Below, piece by piece: positions 6,417-8,967 of a DNA stretch of 8,967 nucleotides. The translations under genes and the position numbers were made by a program. The stretch comes from Candidatus Bathyarchaeota archaeon (GTDB lineage: Archaea > Asgardarchaeota > Lokiarchaeia > Sigyniarchaeales > Sigyniarchaeaceae): the NCBI GenBank assembly GCA_014729935.1, contig WJJB01000161.1, forward strand, positions 1 to 8,967. The letters run 5' to 3'. The notes below the pieces were generated by a model. The model searched no databases. It was not told the DNA's origin and was given only the letters and a program-made list of their open reading frames with translations. The first letter of the stretch is position 1, and every line of letters begins with the position of its first letter.

Positions 6417-7784
6417 ATGATCGTTGAAACCATTGAATCGAAAGGATTGGCTCATTTTTCATACATGATCATATCTAACGCGAGCGCCGTCGTCATAGAC
6501 CCGCGAAGAGATATAACTATATACGAGGAAATCTGCAAGCGTCACTCGTGCGATATCACGCACGTGTTTGAAACTCACAGGAACGAGGATTACATCATCG
6601 GAAGCGTTGAACTACAAGAGCATTTCAAGAACGTGCAAGTGTATCATGGGGGAGAGCATGATTATGCGCACGGGAGCATCATCAAGGATGGTGAAGAGAT
6701 TTCCTTCGGTGAAGCTAAGATCCGCGCGATACATACCCCTGGACACACGAAAGGTCACATCTCCTACCTTGTTCATGGTCCTGGGGATCCCGAAGTTCCA
6801 TTAATGGCATTTACCGGTGACTTGCTGTTTGCAGGTGATACAGGAAGGACTGATTTCTATCCTGGCGAGAAAGAAGAGATGGCTGGGAAATTATACGATA
6901 GCATCCACCAGAAGCTTTTTCCCGCAGGGGATGGAATCTTGCTGTTCCCTGCACACGGTTCCGGTTCAGTGTGCGGGAGTAATATAGCCGAGAGGAAACC
7001 CACGACCTTGGGTAACGAGAAACGCTTGAATCCACAGCTATCCCTCTCCAGGAAGGAATTCATCCAGCACAAGATCAACCAAACGCACGAAATTCCCCCA
7101 TATTTCAAGCACATGGAAGCCTGCAACGTGAGGGGAACACGTTCACTGGATGATGTCAAATTCCCTGCTGCTTTAGATGCGGGAAGATTTAAGAGCGCCA
7201 TGGAACACGGTGCCACCGTTCTTGATACAAGGTACCCTAGCGCGGCTTGCGGGTCACATGTGCCAGGATCCATCATTATCTGGTGCGATGGGATTCCATC
7301 CTTTGCTGGTTGGTTTCTCGAACCGGATCAAGAAATATTGCTCGTTGTTGATCACCAAGTGTATCTCCATGAGGCTCTATCTTACCTCCACCGTATCGGT
7401 TATGATAACATCACGGGTTATTTGGCCGGGGGATTCCAATCTTGGTATACCAGCGCGTTCCCTGTTGATTTCATTGACTTGATAACGGTTCAGGAGCTTC
7501 ACGAGGCATTATCCTCCGAATCCAAGCCCTTTGTGTTGGATGTAAGACGCGAGGATGAATGGGAAAACGGGCACATTGATGGTGCGACGCACGTTCCCGT
7601 GGGAATCATTGAACAGCATGTCGAAAAGCTACCGAGCGATGAAATTATTGCCATCCATTGTAGCATCGGGTACCGTGCGACCATTGCAGCAAGCATCTTG
7701 AAAAAACTTGGTTTCACGAGATTGCAGGTCGTGCTCGGGAGTTACAAGGGCTGGTTGGCAGCGGGATATCCAGTTACGACGTGA
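6417..7784 (+). CDS. CstB-like persulfide dioxygenase with two rhodanese domains
   Basis: This 455-residue protein has the domain order of Staphylococcus CstB: metallo-beta-lactamase-fold persulfide dioxygenase (about 1-235), degenerate rhodanese (about 250-345), active rhodanese (about 356-452). Such enzymes oxidise low-molecular-weight persulfides and release sulfite or thiosulfate, clearing toxic sulfane sulfur in the cytoplasm. Ligands expected for a single iron, by analogy with human ETHE1, are kept: His54 in ETHRNED, His110 in HTPGH and Asp135 in FTGDLLF, followed by GRTDF (143-147) and a further PAH (178-180). The usual HxHxDH motif is altered to His-Arg-Asn-Glu-Asp-Tyr (54-59), so a second metal is unlikely. 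In rhodanese 1 the catalytic Cys position is Asp312 (VVDHQ); in rhodanese 2 it is Cys415 in HCSIGYRA. The gene is divergent from the GTPase. Oxygen dependence of the reaction raises the question of what it does in a probably anaerobic archaeon. Confidence 0.87.
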   Translation: MIVETIESKGLAHFSYMIISNASAVVIDPRRDITIYEEICKRHSCDITHVFETHRNEDYIIGSVELQEHFKNVQVYHGGEHDYAHGSIIKDGEEISFGEAKIRAIHTPGHTKGHISYLVHGPGDPEVPLMAFTGDLLFAGDTGRTDFYPGEKEEMAGKLYDSIHQKLFPAGDGILLFPAHGSGSVCGSNIAERKPTTLGNEKRLNPQLSLSRKEFIQHKINQTHEIPPYFKHMEACNVRGTRSLDDVKFPAALDAGRFKSAMEHGATVLDTRYPSAACGSHVPGSIIIWCDGIPSFAGWFLEPDQEILLVVDHQVYLHEALSYLHRIGYDNITGYLAGGFQSWYTSAFPVDFIDLITVQELHEALSSESKPFVLDVRREDEWENGHIDGATHVPVGIIEQHVEKLPSDEIIAIHCSIGYRATIAASILKKLGFTRLQVVLGSYKGWLAAGYPVTT

Positions 7785-7870
7785 TAGGCGGGAATTCTTG
7801 GGATTATCGTAAGCATGCACATGATCAACGCTTGTCTACATGCCCGGTGATGCATTGTTCCAGATGATAG

Positions 7871-7897
7871 CAATTGATAAGATTTGCCCATCAATTG
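7871..7897. promoter_or_regulatory. 8-bp dyad upstream of the nuclease-like gene, candidate operator
   Basis: CAATTGAT (7871-7878) and its exact complement ATCAATTG (7890-7897) are separated by 11 bases. The repeats of the palindromic core CAATTG start 21 bases apart, two helical turns, so a dimer or pair of dimers could bind one face of the DNA. The site ends 14 bases before the start codon; a third CAATTG lies just inside the gene at 7930. No good ribosome-binding site is seen for the gene, so the dyad may sit at or over the transcription start. Confidence 0.45.
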
Positions 7898-7911
7898 GAT
7901 GTCACTAGATC

Positions 7912-8628
7912 ATGGAAACCAATGAAAGTCAATTGCATCTCTCGTTGAAGTGCGCCATAGCCCAAAGGGTAGGCGGGCAGGAGGAAGCAGACGTGATAAT
8001 CGAGGATGAACATTACCGAATCGACGTGCTCGATGAAAGACGGAATATCGCTCACGAAGTGCAAGTAGGTAATCTCGGGAAAAAATTCTACGGAAAGGTG
8101 TGCAAGATGATGAAGCAGTACCAGGTGCAGATCACCTATCCGATTCCCGTAATCCAGCATTTATTTCGCACTGGACAGGATGGCGAAACTTTGGAACCGA
8201 AAACCGTGCACAAGCGGAACGATTATTACACATTTTTCCAAGATCTTGTAAGTTTTAGAGTGAAATTCCGCGAGGAAAAAATACGATTCAACCTTTTGCT
8301 AGTGGAGGAGAAAGTAGAGCAGGTATTCGCGGGATTCAAGTATCGCCGCCCTCATTACCGGTCAACAGAGCATTACCTCGTGAATGTCTTGGACGAGATG
8401 GTCTTGAAATCTCCTGGAGACTTTTTCTCAATGTTACCCGGTGAGCTCCCAGACTCATTCACGAATAAGAATCTAGCTAACAAGTTAGATATCAAGGGAG
8501 GACCACGCAGGAAGAAAAAAATTGCTGGAGCGATGACTTACTCGCTGTGCTTGCTTGGTATCTTGAAAAGGATGGGGAAGGTGGGAAATGCGCATGTCTT
8601 TTCAATCGCCAATGGCAACGCTTCTTGA
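7912..8628 (+). CDS. PD-(D/E)XK nuclease-like protein with C-terminal helix-turn-helix-like region, uncharacterised
   Basis: The protein has 238 residues and no assigned function. The N-terminal half resembles the PD-(D/E)XK nuclease fold: HLSLK (9-13) in the first helix, Asp38 in YRIDVL, then Glu49-Val-Gln51 in HEVQVGNL, a common ExQ variant of the ExK motif, with Lys57, Lys58 and Lys62 just beyond. It continues with YPIPV (76-80). The second half has SFTNKNLANKLDI (182-194) and AMTYSLCLLGILKRMGKVGN (207-226), which read as a winged-helix-like DNA-binding region. I recall a bacterial family, mainly from Chloroflexi, with the same two-part layout, but could not check it. The gene stands alone, so there is no sign of a partner methylase or a restriction system. 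DNA repair, defence or regulation are all possible. The start is ATG 7912, without a clear ribosome-binding site. Confidence 0.6.
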   Translation: METNESQLHLSLKCAIAQRVGGQEEADVIIEDEHYRIDVLDERRNIAHEVQVGNLGKKFYGKVCKMMKQYQVQITYPIPVIQHLFRTGQDGETLEPKTVHKRNDYYTFFQDLVSFRVKFREEKIRFNLLLVEEKVEQVFAGFKYRRPHYRSTEHYLVNVLDEMVLKSPGDFFSMLPGELPDSFTNKNLANKLDIKGGPRRKKKIAGAMTYSLCLLGILKRMGKVGNAHVFSIANGNAS

Positions 8629-8967
8629 TCGTGGTCTCTCGGTCTATATTGCTTCTAAGTAAGTCGATCTTTTTACCCGTTTTCCGCCAGAAAGCCACGT
8701 CCTTTAGTTTAGGCAGTGGTAGTTCAATTAGACCTTTCACGTTTCATGCCGGAACTAATACGTGTTGGCGAAATTCTATCACCTCTTGATGCGATCGTCG
8801 GAAGGTGCCGCTCAGGCTTCTCTGACTTGAGGGGGAATCGGCCGAGCTGCTTTTCACGAAATCGAGCTCATTTTATTGGAAGATATCACACTAACTTCAA
8901 TTGTGAAGAGAGACTAGGAAAAGAATCACTAGTAAAAAAAGATAAAAACTCTGATAACGTGGGCTTA
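8629..8967. other. Right-edge stretch without a recognisable gene
   Basis: No gene is supported here; the open frames are short and lack ribosome-binding sites. A TTTTT run at 8669-8674 about 40 bases after the preceding stop may terminate the nuclease-like gene. A small inverted repeat CTTCA-ATTG-TGAAG lies at 8895-8908. GTGGTAG (8716-8722) and CTATCAC (8776-8782) are complementary but do not enclose a tRNA. The last bases hold A-runs discussed separately. Confidence 0.4.
8934..8948 (-). terminator. Possible U-tract terminator for a minus-strand gene entering from the right
   Basis: On the minus strand the sequence has TTTTT then ATC then TTTTTTT, the U-rich form that ends archaeal transcripts. 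The minus-strand complement of the final three bases of the window is TAA, so a gene beyond the right edge could stop exactly there. A plus-strand promoter is the alternative reading. Confidence 0.3.

Noticed and set aside
6857..7276. 139-codon minus-strand frame
   Set aside because: It is the antisense shadow of the persulfide dioxygenase gene.
8716..8782. tRNA-like stretch with a 7-bp complementary end pair GTGGTAG/CTATCAC and a TAGTTCAATTAGA segment
   Set aside because: The enclosed 67 bases are too short, there is no T-arm with a TTC loop, and no anticodon stem could be built in either orientation.
8787..8825. C/D-box small RNA, from TGATG and CTGA near 8787-8823
   Set aside because: The boxes are only about 30 bases apart and there is no internal D-prime/C-prime pair, so this is not distinguishable from chance.

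Overview
The window looks archaeal, and most likely comes from an Asgard archaeon. Three things point there: an Alba chromatin protein, Shine-Dalgarno-like GGTGA/GAGGGA sites with archaeal-style TATA elements, and above all a Gtr/Rag-type small GTPase fused to a winged-helix segment and a longin/roadblock-like domain, an architecture typical of Asgard signalling and membrane-trafficking homologues. Several metabolic genes (acyl-CoA synthetase-like enzyme, persulfide dioxygenase-rhodanese, Rieske protein, nuclease-like protein) resemble bacterial families, as is common in Asgard genomes. No close relative could be checked, so the phylum assignment is inference. Base composition is balanced rather than AT-rich.

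Layout, left to right. 1-648 has no confident large gene; it holds a likely 45-residue single-pass membrane peptide on the minus strand (243-380) and ambiguous open frames. 649-2358 (+) is an adenylate-forming acyl-CoA synthetase-like enzyme with all core motifs. It converges on 2385-3755 (-), a Trp-rich protein with about 12 membrane segments and an outward-facing CxxC...HHxH loop. A divergent promoter region (3756-3980) with a perfect 13-bp palindrome precedes 3981-4310 (+), a Rieske [2Fe-2S] protein, and 4314-4604 (+), Alba, separated by a single codon and in the same frame. Converging on them is 4698-6218 (-), the Rag-like GTPase fusion. Divergent from it is 6417-7784 (+), a CstB-like persulfide dioxygenase with one degenerate and one active rhodanese domain. 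Next is 7912-8628 (+), a PD-(D/E)XK-nuclease-like protein with a C-terminal helix-turn-helix-like region, preceded by an 8-bp dyad. 8629-8967 has no gene I can support.

The genes do not form one pathway. Strand switches separate four or five short transcription units: fatty-acid or carboxylate activation, an unknown membrane protein, a Rieske-Alba pair, the GTPase, sulfane-sulfur detoxification, and the nuclease-like protein. The most unusual item is the single-chain GTPase + winged helix + longin-like + helical-tail protein, which combines the Rag GTPase architecture with a DNA-binding-type or adaptor module. No mobile element, CRISPR array, rRNA or convincing tRNA was seen.
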